Source: Thermofilaceae archaeon (lineage in GTDB: Archaea > Thermoproteota > Thermoprotei > Thermofilales > Thermofilaceae). From it: 52,461 nucleotides of DNA. The DNA lies in the NCBI GenBank assembly GCA_038731975.1, contig JAVYQJ010000010.1:1-52461 (forward strand), written 5' to 3'. Made by a program: the position numbers and the translations under genes. The notes beneath the pieces are model-generated. The model was not told the DNA's origin. It worked only from the letters and a program-made list of their open reading frames with translations, and did not search any database. Of the stretch, positions 39,941 to 48,752 are shown in pieces (the first letter of the stretch is position 1; every line of letters begins with the position of its first letter).

Positions 39941-41953
39941 CTAATATCTCCGCTCCGGGCTTAATCTGAGCAGTCGATCGCAGAAGCCGAGGCCATCCGA
40001 TCCAGCTGCGAGACTGGAGATGAGCCTCCATAGGGCCGAAGTGTTCATCAGCGCGTACTCGATCTGCTTCACGTTCCTGGCCAGGAAGGGGCCGTAATCG
40101 GCAGTTAGCGTTAGCAGTACCTCATTCCCGTTGATGGGGAGGAGCGCAGCTTCCACCCTTAATCTCCACCTCACCGCGGCTGCGGGGTTCTCCTGAGCCA
40201 CTGAGCCGATGACGGCCGCGATCTCGCTCGGCGTAGCCGACGAGGAGATGCGCCTAAGCAGCTCAACCCGCAGAGACTTAACCGCCTCCTCGCTCGCCCC
40301 CTTCACCTTCAAGTCCTTTAGAGGGTCGAGGCAGAGCGGAGACGGGGAGAAGCTCTCCGGGTGATTGCGGACAGCCTCCTCCGCTTCATCCTTCGCAACG
40401 TACCTCCTGTTCGAAGCCCCCAGCCGGATGTAGATCTCTCGCATCCCGGCCTCAATCTGGCTCTGCAGCTGTGCGTAGGCTTCGTCGAGGTCGTAGAAGT
40501 AGTATATCGCCCCAACCCTCGCCCCCTCCTCCAGCTCTCTCAAAACCCTCCTTCTAACCCGTGCGCTCTGGGCAAGGGTGCCCAGAAGGAGCTCGCCCGT
40601 AACCCCGCTGACGCCGATGGCTTGCGCCACCTCCTTCACCTTCCTCGCCATGAGCAGCCCCTCGCCGAGGACCTGCGAGCCCACATCGTCGAAGATTCCT
40701 GAGACGTCAATGCCCTCACGAGCCAGAGCTACGAGGCTCTCGGGAAGCGCGTCGTAGTCCCTGGTGCCGGGCGTCACTATGAAGACCGCGTACTTTATCC
40801 GGTCAGGCGATGGGCGCAGCGCCCTACCCAATCTCTGGTAGAGGCGGAGGGGTGACGAGACGTGTGACCAGAACACGAGCAGGTCGACCTCGGGAATGTC
40901 GATTCCCTCGTCCCCCGCCGACGTGGCGATTATCAGCTTCGTCTCCGGCTTCCTCGCCTCCTCCAGCAGCCCCCTCCTCGCCTCAGGGTCGGCTGCCTCA
41001 CGCCCCCCTATGATCTTCACAGGCCGCAGGTGCTGGAAGTGCTCCTCGAGCAAGTCTGCCGTGCAGCGGCGGTTGACGAAGACGAGGGCCTTCTCGAAAT
41101 TCCCCTCGTAGTCCTTGAGCACGCTCTCCAGCACTGGTAGCTTGTGGGGAGTGGGCGGGATAGGGGTCCACGGGATCGCCGTCTGTAGGAAGGAAGCGAA
41201 CGCGGTCGGCCTCGACGCCGAGTCGAGGAGCGCGTTGCTGCCGTCCCTGCTGAGCGTCGTAAGAGCGAGAGCGGCGAAGTGGGAGTAATGGCTGCCCTCC
41301 AGCCAGAGGCTGTAGAGGCGGGCGTAGAGCTCCTCCTCCTCAGGCCTGAAGGGTGCCTCGTACACCTCAGCTATCATGTAGGGCTTCACGTAACCCTTCC
41401 CCTGGAGCTCCGAGAAGTCCCACCTCCTGATCGGTCCGATGTAGCGCTCGATCTCCACCATCCTGCCCCTGGGGATGAGGGCGGAAAGCCCGAGCTTGAT
41501 GGAGTCGGCCAGGAAGGCCATCGCTTGGGCGAAGGGGTCTCTACCTACGGTGTGGTGGCACTCGTCTATAATGACTACGGGGAACTCGCGCGAAGCCTGC
41601 TCCGCAGAGCTGGGGGTTTCGCCGTAACGCTGCTGGAGGTAGCTGAGGGCGGACTCAGGCGTCGCGACGACGATTTGGCGGCTCCAGTCCCTCTCCTTCA
41701 CGCCGGAGTGGATCATGGCAGCGTCGAAACCCTCGTAGCGGAATCTCTTTGCGGTCTGCTCGACGAGGAAGCGTGTGGGCTCGAGCACTAGCACTCTCAA
41801 CCCCTTCCTGAGGTAGTGCTCCGCGAAGGCAACGCCGACGAGGGTCTTCCCTGTGCCTGTCGGTAGGCTCACTACGCAGCCGCCGCGTAGCTCCGCTACC
41901 CTCAGGGCCCAGTCGAGGGCCTCGCGCTGGTAGGGTCTCAGCTTCGTTTTCAT
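39941..41953 (-). CDS. superfamily 2 DEAD/DEAH-type helicase
   Basis: 670 residues. N-terminal helicase core: LRPYQREALDWAL (Q-motif like), SLPTGTGKT (Walker A), VLEPTRFLVEQTAKRF, VVATPESAL, VVIIDECHHTVG (DECH box), LGLSALIPRG where other helicases have SAT, then KALVFVNRRCTADLLEEHF, LIIATSAGDEGIDIPEVDLLVFW and YQRLGRALRPS (motif VI). The C-terminal 230 residues are helical with no known nuclease or HRDC motif. The layout is reminiscent of the helicase half of Hef/XPF or ERCC3-like repair helicases, but the nuclease is absent. Acts on DNA or RNA in repair or processing. Start ATG. Confidence 0.85.
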   Translation of the reverse strand: MKTKLRPYQREALDWALRVAELRGGCVVSLPTGTGKTLVGVAFAEHYLRKGLRVLVLEPTRFLVEQTAKRFRYEGFDAAMIHSGVKERDWSRQIVVATPESALSYLQQRYGETPSSAEQASREFPVVIIDECHHTVGRDPFAQAMAFLADSIKLGLSALIPRGRMVEIERYIGPIRRWDFSELQGKGYVKPYMIAEVYEAPFRPEEEELYARLYSLWLEGSHYSHFAALALTTLSRDGSNALLDSASRPTAFASFLQTAIPWTPIPPTPHKLPVLESVLKDYEGNFEKALVFVNRRCTADLLEEHFQHLRPVKIIGGREAADPEARRGLLEEARKPETKLIIATSAGDEGIDIPEVDLLVFWSHVSSPLRLYQRLGRALRPSPDRIKYAVFIVTPGTRDYDALPESLVALAREGIDVSGIFDDVGSQVLGEGLLMARKVKEVAQAIGVSGVTGELLLGTLAQSARVRRRVLRELEEGARVGAIYYFYDLDEAYAQLQSQIEAGMREIYIRLGASNRRYVAKDEAEEAVRNHPESFSPSPLCLDPLKDLKVKGASEEAVKSLRVELLRRISSSATPSEIAAVIGSVAQENPAAAVRWRLRVEAALLPINGNEVLLTLTADYGPFLARNVKQIEYALMNTSALWRLISSLAAGSDGLGFCDRLLRLSPERRY

Positions 41954-41999
41954 GCGCTCCTTCTCCTCTGTTCCGGGGCTCTTATACCACTCGCTTGCC

Positions 42000-42995
42000 T
42001 CACTCTACGTACAGTTCGTTCAACCTTCGCACGGCTGCAACGAGGTTCCTGAGCTTGCCAACCGCGATCTCGTAAGCACCCTCTTTGCCCCTTAAGCCGC
42101 CCAAGCCGCAATCTCCACTGAACAGGTTTACGTACTCGAACCCTACGGCCTTGAGCACCCTGGTAGCAAGCTCGAGGATCTCATCACTGCTCTCGATGCT
42201 AGCGCTCTTCGTGCTAAACACTCCTGGGCTCAGGAACTTGTCTCCCTTCTCTAGCATCCTCCGCCACGGGAGGGAGAGGTTGGCTGGCGTGTCGTGAAAC
42301 TCGTGGTTGAGGAAGCCGAGGCTCTCCGATTCGCAGAGGAGCGATGCGAGTCTCTCACTTACCTGGCCGCAGACGTGAGTTCCTCGGAGCAGTCCCTTCG
42401 CCGGCTTCAGCTCCCTAGCGTAGACCTCAAGGACATCCTCCTCCCTGTAGCCGAAGAGCGTCACTCTCGCCCCCACCACCGTGCCGAGCACAGGCTCGTC
42501 CACAACCACGATTGCTCCGGGCAGCTCGGACGCGGCTCTCACCACCTTTGAAACGTACTCCGCCAGCGGTCCCACCACGAGCTCCCTCTCCGCCAGTGCT
42601 GTGCTACGCATCCCCCGAGCGGGGTCGCCGACGTACACCCTAGAAGCTAGCGTGAACGCCCCCGTGACGGGTACGCGAACCCGCTCGATCTTGAGGCTCC
42701 TAGCAATCTCGCCGGCTAGGGAGAACTCGGGTACGAGCGGAGTTACTCGTACAGCCTCCTCGAGAGCCTCGGGAGACCCCCTGTAGAGCGTTCCGACACG
42801 TTCCAACAGCCCAGCTTCAGCTAGCGGCTGCAGGTACATTGAGATGAAGTCCCTCATCTGGGGGACTGGTGGAACATCGAGGCCGAGCTCCACCAGATCG
42901 TTGAAGGCTTTACGGAAGTTCTCTTCGCTGTAGTCCAGCGGCAGGCTGCCAACGTGGCTCGAAACGTACCTGTCGAAGTACCTGTCCCAAGGCAC
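42000..42995 (-). CDS. metE: core-type methionine synthase (MetE C-terminal domain)
   Basis: About 331 residues corresponding only to the catalytic half of bacterial MetE (about 750). N-terminal SSHVGSLPLDYSEENF, then VVVDEPVLGT, RGTHVCGQVSERL (zinc ligands His and Cys), SLGFLNHEFHDTPANL, FLSPGVFSTKSASIES, and LFSGDCGLGGLRGKEGAYE (zinc Cys). Archaeal core-MetE uses a methyl donor such as methylcobalamin or a modified folate rather than polyglutamyl methyl-THF. GTG at 42995 has a box (minus-strand GCTTTAAG, about 43018-43025) about 27 bases upstream; TTG at 43013 is only about nine bases from it and less likely. Confidence 0.85.
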   Translation of the reverse strand: MPWDRYFDRYVSSHVGSLPLDYSEENFRKAFNDLVELGLDVPPVPQMRDFISMYLQPLAEAGLLERVGTLYRGSPEALEEAVRVTPLVPEFSLAGEIARSLKIERVRVPVTGAFTLASRVYVGDPARGMRSTALAERELVVGPLAEYVSKVVRAASELPGAIVVVDEPVLGTVVGARVTLFGYREEDVLEVYARELKPAKGLLRGTHVCGQVSERLASLLCESESLGFLNHEFHDTPANLSLPWRRMLEKGDKFLSPGVFSTKSASIESSDEILELATRVLKAVGFEYVNLFSGDCGLGGLRGKEGAYEIAVGKLRNLVAAVRRLNELYVE

Positions 42996-43070
42996 GGATT
43001 CAGCCGCCAACACCCACTCTTAAAGCTCTGCGCGGCACAAGGAATAACAGCTCTAACTCTCCCTGCGCAA

Positions 43071-43358
43071 GTGGCGTGGCGTCTCGCATCCCTCTCGGCT
43101 AGGATTACGCTCGTGCAGGAGCTCAGGAGGAGGGGTTTCTACGTCCGCTGGCACGCCTACGAGTTCATCCTTTACAAGCGCGGACCGGTCGGAGTCCTGC
43201 TTCTGGAGCCCAGCAAAGCCAGGGCGGAACTAATCTGCCAGGTCGGCGAAGTAGAGGAAGTTGCTCGGGAAGTTGATGAGGCGCTGAGAACAGTCGCTCC
43301 TGCGGTGCAGCTGCACGTGAGGGTCGCTGAGGGAGGTGTTAAGGGTGGATCTACCTAG
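43071..43358 (+). CDS. conserved-looking hypothetical protein, about 95 residues
   Basis: Sequence WRLASLSARITLVQELRRRGFYVRWHAYEFILYKRGPVGVLLLEP... with alternating helix and strand. No family recognised; the phrase RRGFYVRWHAYEFILY could be a small nuclease-like or NTPase-associated fold, but I cannot support it. A GTG at 43071 has a box (GGAATAACAG, 43041-43050) about 26 bases upstream. It overlaps the DUF123 gene, so both are probably one operon. Confidence 0.55.
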   Translation: MAWRLASLSARITLVQELRRRGFYVRWHAYEFILYKRGPVGVLLLEPSKARAELICQVGEVEEVAREVDEALRTVAPAVQLHVRVAEGGVKGGST

Positions 43359-43800
43359 AAGCGCGGGAGTCTACGCGCTCCTACTCAGAGTGAGTGCACC
43401 GCTGCATTTGAGTATCCGCGGTCTCCAGCACAGGCTGGAGCCGGGCTACTACGTCTACGTGGGGTCTGCCAGAGGGCCCGGCGGGCTGAGGGCTAGAGTG
43501 GAGCGCCACTTGAGGCGCGCCAAGAGGTTGAGGTGGCACATCGATCAGATCACCGGAGGGGCCGATGCGGTAATGGTCTTCTACGCGGAGACGCGGGAGA
43601 GCGAGTGCGTGCTTGTGCCCCCGCTGGAGGCCGACGGCTTTGAGCACCCCATTCCGGGTTTTGGCGCAAGCGACTGCCGCCGAAAGTGCCGCTCCCACCT
43701 GCTCAAGTGCAGCGGAGACCTTGAAGCCTGCACTGCTAGGATCCTGTCAGCGTTCGAGAGGGCCGGCTTGAAACCGAAAACGGTTAAAATCACTGCTTGA
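43345..43800 (+). CDS. DUF123 (GIY-YIG-like) protein
   Basis: About 151 residues: GVYALLLRVSAPLHLSIRG, LEPGYYVYVGSARGPGGLRARVERHLRRAKRLRWHIDQIT, then a cysteine-containing tail (GASDCRRKCRSHLL). The GYYVYVGSA segment corresponds to the GIY-YIG core. DUF123 stands alone in archaea and is also found fused to endonuclease III in some bacteria, which suggests DNA repair. GTG at 43345 follows the ribosome-binding site GGGAGGT at 43332-43338; GTG at 43336 is the alternative. Overlaps the upstream gene. Confidence 0.75.
   Translation: MDLPRSAGVYALLLRVSAPLHLSIRGLQHRLEPGYYVYVGSARGPGGLRARVERHLRRAKRLRWHIDQITGGADAVMVFYAETRESECVLVPPLEADGFEHPIPGFGASDCRRKCRSHLLKCSGDLEACTARILSAFERAGLKPKTVKITA
43781..43790 (+). 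promoter_or_regulatory. TATA-like box of the Nudix gene
   Basis: CGGTTAAAAT about 25 bases before the GTG at 43810; lies within the end of the DUF123 gene. Confidence 0.5.
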
Positions 43801-43809
43801 GGGCGGATC

Positions 43810-44334
43810 GTGGAGCCCCGCGTACTGGGCGACGAGCTTCTGGCAGTCGGTAGGCGCTTGAAGCTGCTGAGGAGGAGGGTTGAGGCTGGAGGCGTCGTCT
43901 TCGAAAGGGACGTGGTAGCCTTCGGCGAGGCGGTGATCGTCGTCCCGATTCTAGGCGGCGGAAGGGTGCTGATGGTAAAGCAGTGGAGAGCCCCGATACA
44001 GTCATGGGTGCTTGAGGTCCCAGCCGGCAAGCTGGAGCAGGGTGAAGACCCCCGCGAGGCGGCGGTCAGGGAGCTGGAGGAGGAGACCGGTTACATCGCC
44101 GGCTCCCTCGTTGAGCTGGGCAGCTTCTACGCTACGCCCGGCTACAGCGACGAAGTGATGCACTTCTACGCTGCGCTCCAGCTTTCGAAGGGGAGGGCCC
44201 ACCCAGAGCCGGGCGAAGTACTGAAGGTTGTGGAAGTCGACGCTGACGAGTACCTCTACGGAGCCGGCAGTACCCCGCGCGACTTGAAGACCGTAGCCTC
44301 CCTCCTCCTCTGCAAGGCGAGGGGTCTGCTTTGA
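43810..44334 (+). CDS. Nudix hydrolase, ADP-ribose pyrophosphatase-like
   Basis: 174 residues with a complete Nudix box, GKLEQGEDPREAAVRELEEETGY (G-x5-E-x7-REUxEExGU), preceded by VLMVKQWRAPIQSWVLEVPAG, which matches ADP-ribose pyrophosphatases (E-x-PAG-x). It would split ADP-ribose or a related sugar nucleotide. GTG start with a box about 25 bases upstream. Overlaps the flippase gene by four bases. Confidence 0.9.
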   Translation: MEPRVLGDELLAVGRRLKLLRRRVEAGGVVFERDVVAFGEAVIVVPILGGGRVLMVKQWRAPIQSWVLEVPAGKLEQGEDPREAAVRELEEETGYIAGSLVELGSFYATPGYSDEVMHFYAALQLSKGRAHPEPGEVLKVVEVDADEYLYGAGSTPRDLKTVASLLLCKARGLL

Positions 44335-45803
44335 GCTTGAGAAGGATCGGCGCCGCCTTCTACCTGGTGAAGCTCTACAGCATCTTAACGGGCGCCCTTT
44401 TCATCCTCCTCATCACTCGCAACCTCAGCGTAAGCGAGTTTGGGGCTTGGAGCACGATCTCCAACCTGCTAGGTTACGCTGCAGCCCTAACCTTCATCAA
44501 TTTCTGGACGACGAGGCTGAGAGCCTCCGGGGCCGTCGAAGCCACACCGACAGCTCTCTACCTCTCCTCGGCATTCGCTCTCCCCGCAACCGTTGTGTAC
44601 GTGGCGGCCTCGCTGCAGGTTGCCAGCACCTTCCACTTACCGCTTGACGCGCTTCTGGTCTCAGCCTGGTACGTCCCCACGCTCTACGCCAACTCCGCCC
44701 TCTATGCGGCTGCCTTAGGCGCCAAACCCGTGTATGCCGCCGCCTCCGAGGCCGCGTTCGAGACCGTCAAGCTCCTCTCCGCAGTCGCGGTAGTGGCCCT
44801 TCGAAGGGTCAGCTTGGCAGCGGCTTTGCTCGCCGTGCTGGCGGGGTACATCGCTCAGGTAGCGGTGCTGGCGTGGCTCATGCGCGGCGACTTGAGGAAG
44901 GGGTTCAGCCGCAGGATAGCCGTCAGGATCCTGTCTCTCTCCCCCGCGAATGCTCTATCCCTACTGCCCCCGCTGATCGGTGGGATGGACGTCCTCCTCC
45001 TATCGGCTTTCGTATCGAACGACGCTGTCGCGTACTACACCGTGGTCCTCCCCTTCACGAACGCTGTCTCTTACTCCTACTTCTTGGCCAGGGGCCTCTA
45101 CCCCGCGCTGCTAGCAGGATCGATAGAAGGCGAGAGGCTCATCGAGGAAGCCGTCCGGCTGGTCACCCTGCTAGCAATACCCAGCTCAATCGGCGCGGCC
45201 GTCACGGCTCCCTACCTGCTGTACGTTTTGAGACCCGAGTACAGCGTAGCGTCCACCGTCCTAGCGATTTCAGCCTTCGCAGCCGCTGTCAGCTCGGTCG
45301 GCTCAGTGTTCTCGGACGCAGTGCAGGGCCTTGAGCGGAGGGACCTGGAAGGGGCGGGGCTGAGGGAGATGCTCCGATCCAGGATACTCCGCGTCCAGTT
45401 GCTCGCCTGCGCCAGGACCTCGGCCGGCATCGCTCTCATCGCACTGATCGCGCTGGCGGTGAAGGACCCGGTCAAGGCTGCCGCGCTTTGCAGGAGCGCG
45501 TGGCTGGCCTTACTGATCGTCGAAACCTCGATCCTGGCATCCTGGGCTAGAGCGGGTCGCGCGCTGGCGAGAGCCTCCGGAAGCGCTCTACGCTTCACAC
45601 TAGCGGCGCTAGCGGCGGCAGCTGCCGCGTACATGATTCGGCCGATGAGGATCCGTGAACTAGCAGTATCCCTAACCGCGGCCGCCCTCACGTACTTCGC
45701 TCTCACCTATCTGCTAGACCCATGGTTCAGGCAGCTCACCGCCAAAACCCTCCCCCGCCTTCGCTCGATGCTTACGCTTAAGCAGAACGGTAAGAAGGGT
45801 TAG
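44331..45803 (+). CDS. polysaccharide/oligosaccharide flippase (Wzx/MOP family)
   Basis: 490 residues with about twelve hydrophobic segments. The first helices, AFYLVKLYSILTGALFILLITRNLSVSEFGAWSTISNLLGY, resemble membrane proteins of polysaccharide biosynthesis (PST/MOP flippases). It would move lipid-linked sugar across the membrane for surface glycans or protein N-glycosylation. TTG start overlapping the Nudix stop by four bases. The last 90 bases overlap the transglutaminase-like gene on the other strand. Confidence 0.8.
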   Translation: MSLRRIGAAFYLVKLYSILTGALFILLITRNLSVSEFGAWSTISNLLGYAAALTFINFWTTRLRASGAVEATPTALYLSSAFALPATVVYVAASLQVASTFHLPLDALLVSAWYVPTLYANSALYAAALGAKPVYAAASEAAFETVKLLSAVAVVALRRVSLAAALLAVLAGYIAQVAVLAWLMRGDLRKGFSRRIAVRILSLSPANALSLLPPLIGGMDVLLLSAFVSNDAVAYYTVVLPFTNAVSYSYFLARGLYPALLAGSIEGERLIEEAVRLVTLLAIPSSIGAAVTAPYLLYVLRPEYSVASTVLAISAFAAAVSSVGSVFSDAVQGLERRDLEGAGLREMLRSRILRVQLLACARTSAGIALIALIALAVKDPVKAAALCRSAWLALLIVETSILASWARAGRALARASGSALRFTLAALAAAAAAYMIRPMRIRELAVSLTAAALTYFALTYLLDPWFRQLTAKTLPRLRSMLTLKQNGKKG

Positions 45804-47687
45804 CAGCGCTGCTGCTGCTATGAGCTCGGGCGAAGGCGCTACGATCAGGCTGACCGTTGCGGCGGCTGGCTCGTAACCTCGGGGGGAGGTGGAAGCAGCA
45901 ACTTTGAGCACGCAGGGGAGGAGTAGTGGACCGACGCGAAGGACGGCTGTGCCGTCCGGGCCTGTTTCCGCGGTGAACCTCCCCGCGAAATCGCAAGCTT
46001 CGACTTCGACTAGAACTCGCGCCCCGCTCACAGGCGGTACGGTTTCCACGATGATTGCCGCTTGCCGCAGGAGCATCGCATCGACGACTCTAACTGTAAG
46101 GTTGAGGGGCCTGGGCTTCACTTGAATCGTCCAGCTCCCGTAGAAGGGCTCGCACCCTGCCGCCCACGCGAAGATACCGATCGACCACGATCCTGTCTCG
46201 TTGAGCTCAACCTCGATCGGCCTGCCGCAGCTGAGAGAAAGCAGGTATGCTGACGCGGGGCTCCGGATGCTTACCTCGCAGTTGGCCCCCCTAACGGTAG
46301 CTTCAGGCTTGAGCAGCAGCACCTCCCCGTAGAGGGCCTGGGAGGGCACCGCCGCATCCACGGTGAAACGCTTCAACTGCGGCTGCAACGGCGCCATGGA
46401 GGCCGTGTAGCTCAGAGTGGCGTGGAGCGATCCCGAGTAGGTCAGTAGGAAGAGTGATGGCCCCCTCCGTTCGCCCGCCAGCTCCACTGGGCTGTCGGAT
46501 CCCCTGACCACCGCGATGTACCCGAGCGCGGGCGGTGTGAGGCCTAGAGTCGAGCCGGGGTACTGCGGCTCCACTGGAAGCCAGCCGTAGCCCGGCACGT
46601 AAACCTCGACGTAAGCGTGCGCGTAGCGCTCTCCAGAAACCGCGGGGGGTTTCGCATCGAAGCCCTCCACTACGCGCGCCGGAATCCCCGCAGCCCGAGC
46701 TAGGGCGACGTAGAGGCGGGCGAATTGGACGCACGCGCCCTTCCTCGCGTGTAGCGCCCAGAGGGCACCCAGGGCGCGGTAGTTGGGTAGCTCGCTGATG
46801 CTTTCATCGTACACCAGGTGGGTGGATACGAAGTCAGATATCCTGGTGAGAGCCTCCCGGTAAGTTGTAGCCCCGCTCACCAGCCTCTCTGCGAGCGAGA
46901 CGATCTCGGGCGCATTCGACTCGATGTAGGGGCTCGGCTCTAGAAACCTTCTCGCCTCCGGGGGGAGCGGAGCTCCAAGGGCGGCGTCGACCGCGACCCA
47001 TCTCATTCTTTGAAGCGCGAAAAGGGTCACCGTGATCCTGAGCGTGCGCTCCACCTTCAAGTCCTCAAAGAGAGCGTAACGGTTCCCCAACTCGTCTACG
47101 ACTATTGAGGAGGGCGAAGGGGTGATTATCGGGCCGGCTATGACCTCTAGCGTTGGGTCGTTGGGCAGAGCCAGCAGGAGAGTTTTCACAAAACCAGCCC
47201 CGCTAACCTCCAGCGCGTACTCCAGCTCCAATCGATTCTCAAGCGTGGCTGGGGCGAGGAGGAGGAAGGCCGCCTCGTAGCCAGCCTCCACCCCCGCTAG
47301 CGAGGCTTTAACGAAGACCCTGTAGTAGCCCGAGGGGAGTCGTTGGTCAACCCTGAACTTGAAGAGGACGTCCCAACTGCTGGAGCCCGCTGGCACCTCA
47401 AGCTGGGAGGAAGCTTCGGAAAGCACGGGCCCGAGCGGGTGAACGAGAGCGCCCCTAACGACGAGCGTGCCGCCCGAGGTGGATGAGGCGAATACCGTAA
47501 CTTTCACTACCACTGCTTCGCCGCTGCCGAAAACCCTTGAGGGCCTCGGCAGAAACTGGTCCCCTACGAGGCTCCCAAACTCGACGCTAGCGATCCTCAC
47601 GAGCCCGGGAGCCCCGCTGACGACCGGTACCGCCAGCAGGAGGCAGAGGGCAGCAGTCAATAGCAGATCCAACCGCTCCAGAGCCAA
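45714..47687 (-). CDS. exported transglutaminase-like surface protein
   Basis: About 657 residues. Signal sequence (ERLDLLLTAALCLLLAVPVVSG), beta-rich N-terminal region, then a transglutaminase/protease-like domain at about residues 280-400: KGACVQFARLYVALARAAGIPARVVEGF (nucleophile Cys), AHAYVEVYVPGYGWLPVEPQ (His), where the third catalytic residue, usually Asp, is Glu. Ig-like beta domains follow, then a C-terminal membrane helix (ELIAAAALLTLLTVLLKRKHR). Likely outside the cell, anchored at its C-terminus, acting on or cross-linking surface proteins. TTG at 47687 follows GAGAG; the longer frame to 47837 adds a basic arginine-rich region overlapping the next gene and is unlikely. Its 3' 90 bases overlap the flippase gene. 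Confidence 0.75.
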   Translation of the reverse strand: MALERLDLLLTAALCLLLAVPVVSGAPGLVRIASVEFGSLVGDQFLPRPSRVFGSGEAVVVKVTVFASSTSGGTLVVRGALVHPLGPVLSEASSQLEVPAGSSSWDVLFKFRVDQRLPSGYYRVFVKASLAGVEAGYEAAFLLLAPATLENRLELEYALEVSGAGFVKTLLLALPNDPTLEVIAGPIITPSPSSIVVDELGNRYALFEDLKVERTLRITVTLFALQRMRWVAVDAALGAPLPPEARRFLEPSPYIESNAPEIVSLAERLVSGATTYREALTRISDFVSTHLVYDESISELPNYRALGALWALHARKGACVQFARLYVALARAAGIPARVVEGFDAKPPAVSGERYAHAYVEVYVPGYGWLPVEPQYPGSTLGLTPPALGYIAVVRGSDSPVELAGERRGPSLFLLTYSGSLHATLSYTASMAPLQPQLKRFTVDAAVPSQALYGEVLLLKPEATVRGANCEVSIRSPASAYLLSLSCGRPIEVELNETGSWSIGIFAWAAGCEPFYGSWTIQVKPRPLNLTVRVVDAMLLRQAAIIVETVPPVSGARVLVEVEACDFAGRFTAETGPDGTAVLRVGPLLLPCVLKVAASTSPRGYEPAAATVSLIVAPSPELIAAAALLTLLTVLLKRKHRAKAGEGFGGELPEPWV

Positions 47688-47778
47688 CTTCTCTCTAAGT
47701 AGAATCGCTGCACGAAACTTAAGCGTAGCGCTCCCGGCTCGCCGGCGATCCAGGGGATAGGTTTCTCGCCTCAACCTC

Positions 47779-48660
47779 CTAAGCTTCCCCCGCAACCTTC
47801 GCGAGGGCTGTGTAGAGAACCCCCTTCGCGGCTTCAACGGGCTCCCTCCAGATCTGCCCCTCCTCCGGCTTCACTTCGAAACCCACAGCCCCCCTGTAGC
47901 CGATCTCGAGAAGCACCCTGATGAGCTCGGCCACTTCTTCAACACCGTTTATGGCGCCCGGCCTGTAGAAGCCCGGGTGCGAGTCCACGAGCCGCCCGTC
48001 GGGGAGCCGCTTGGCGCAGCCGATGTGCACGTGAGCCAAGTGGTCGCGAGCCCGCTTGAGATCGTGGGGGCTCTCGTTGAGCATCGGCGCGTGGCTGAGG
48101 TCCCAGAGGAGGCCGAAGTTCCCGAACTCCGCTTTCACCTCCTCAGCCACCTTAACTGCGTCTGAGAGCGGGCCGATCAGCCTCCTCCGGTCCCAATCCC
48201 TATCGAAAGTCTCGAGGATCAGCTTTACTCCCAGTCTCCCAGCTTCAACCGCAACCTCCTTGATGCTCCTAACGAGGGAGTCGATTGCTGCCCCCCTATC
48301 GGCCGGGCCCGGGTCGGGGCCGCTGCAGAACGCGAGGGCCCTAGCCCCGCGTGAGGCGGTCAGCTTCGCGGATTCGATCAGCATCTCCACAGCCTTCCTC
48401 CGCTCGCCCTCGTCGAGGGCCGACGGGTTGAAGCCCCGGTTGATGATGATGGGTTGGACGCCGAAGACAACCTCAACTCCGCCCGCTTGGATCGCGGGCT
48501 CAGCCAGCCTCCAGGCTTGCTCGCTCATCGGGTGCAGCTCAATCACGTCGAAGAAGGGGTCGCTCGCGAGCACCCTAATCGTCTCATCAACCTGCTCCTC
48601 CCTCTGGAGGAGGGGGTTCGCCATGAACGCGACGATGCTGATCTTCCAGGGCAGCCTCAC
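47779..48660 (-). CDS. sugar phosphate isomerase/epimerase-like TIM barrel protein
   Basis: About 293 residues: ISIVAFMANP, FDVIELHPM, LILETFDRD (metal Glu), GLLWDLSHAPM (Asp, His), HVHIGCAK, SHPGFYRPGAIN and VGFEVKPEEG (metal Glu). Same fold as the protein at 36253-37170 but only distantly similar. Substrate unknown. GTG at 48660 has a minus-strand box (GGTTTTAGGC, 48681-48690) about 26 bases upstream; the longer frame from 48702 starts upstream of that box. Confidence 0.8.
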   Translation of the reverse strand: MRLPWKISIVAFMANPLLQREEQVDETIRVLASDPFFDVIELHPMSEQAWRLAEPAIQAGGVEVVFGVQPIIINRGFNPSALDEGERRKAVEMLIESAKLTASRGARALAFCSGPDPGPADRGAAIDSLVRSIKEVAVEAGRLGVKLILETFDRDWDRRRLIGPLSDAVKVAEEVKAEFGNFGLLWDLSHAPMLNESPHDLKRARDHLAHVHIGCAKRLPDGRLVDSHPGFYRPGAINGVEEVAELIRVLLEIGYRGAVGFEVKPEEGQIWREPVEAAKGVLYTALAKVAGEA

Positions 48661-48680
48661 AGAACCCTCCAGAAGCCCCC

Positions 48681-48690
48681 GCCTAAAACC
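48681..48690 (-). promoter_or_regulatory. TATA-like box of the TIM-barrel gene
   Basis: GGTTTTAGGC on the minus strand, about 26 bases before 48660; one of two separate boxes in this divergent region. Confidence 0.5.
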
Positions 48691-48722
48691 GGCCGCAAGC
48701 ACGGGTTTCGTCAGCCGGTGCA

Positions 48723-48733
48723 GTTAATAAAAG
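48723..48733 (+). promoter_or_regulatory. TATA-like box of the GH12 gene
   Basis: GTTAATAAAAG about 25 bases before the GTG at 48753; favours that start over the GTG at 48744. Confidence 0.5.
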
Positions 48734-48752
48734 TGCCTGCGAGGTGGGGATT

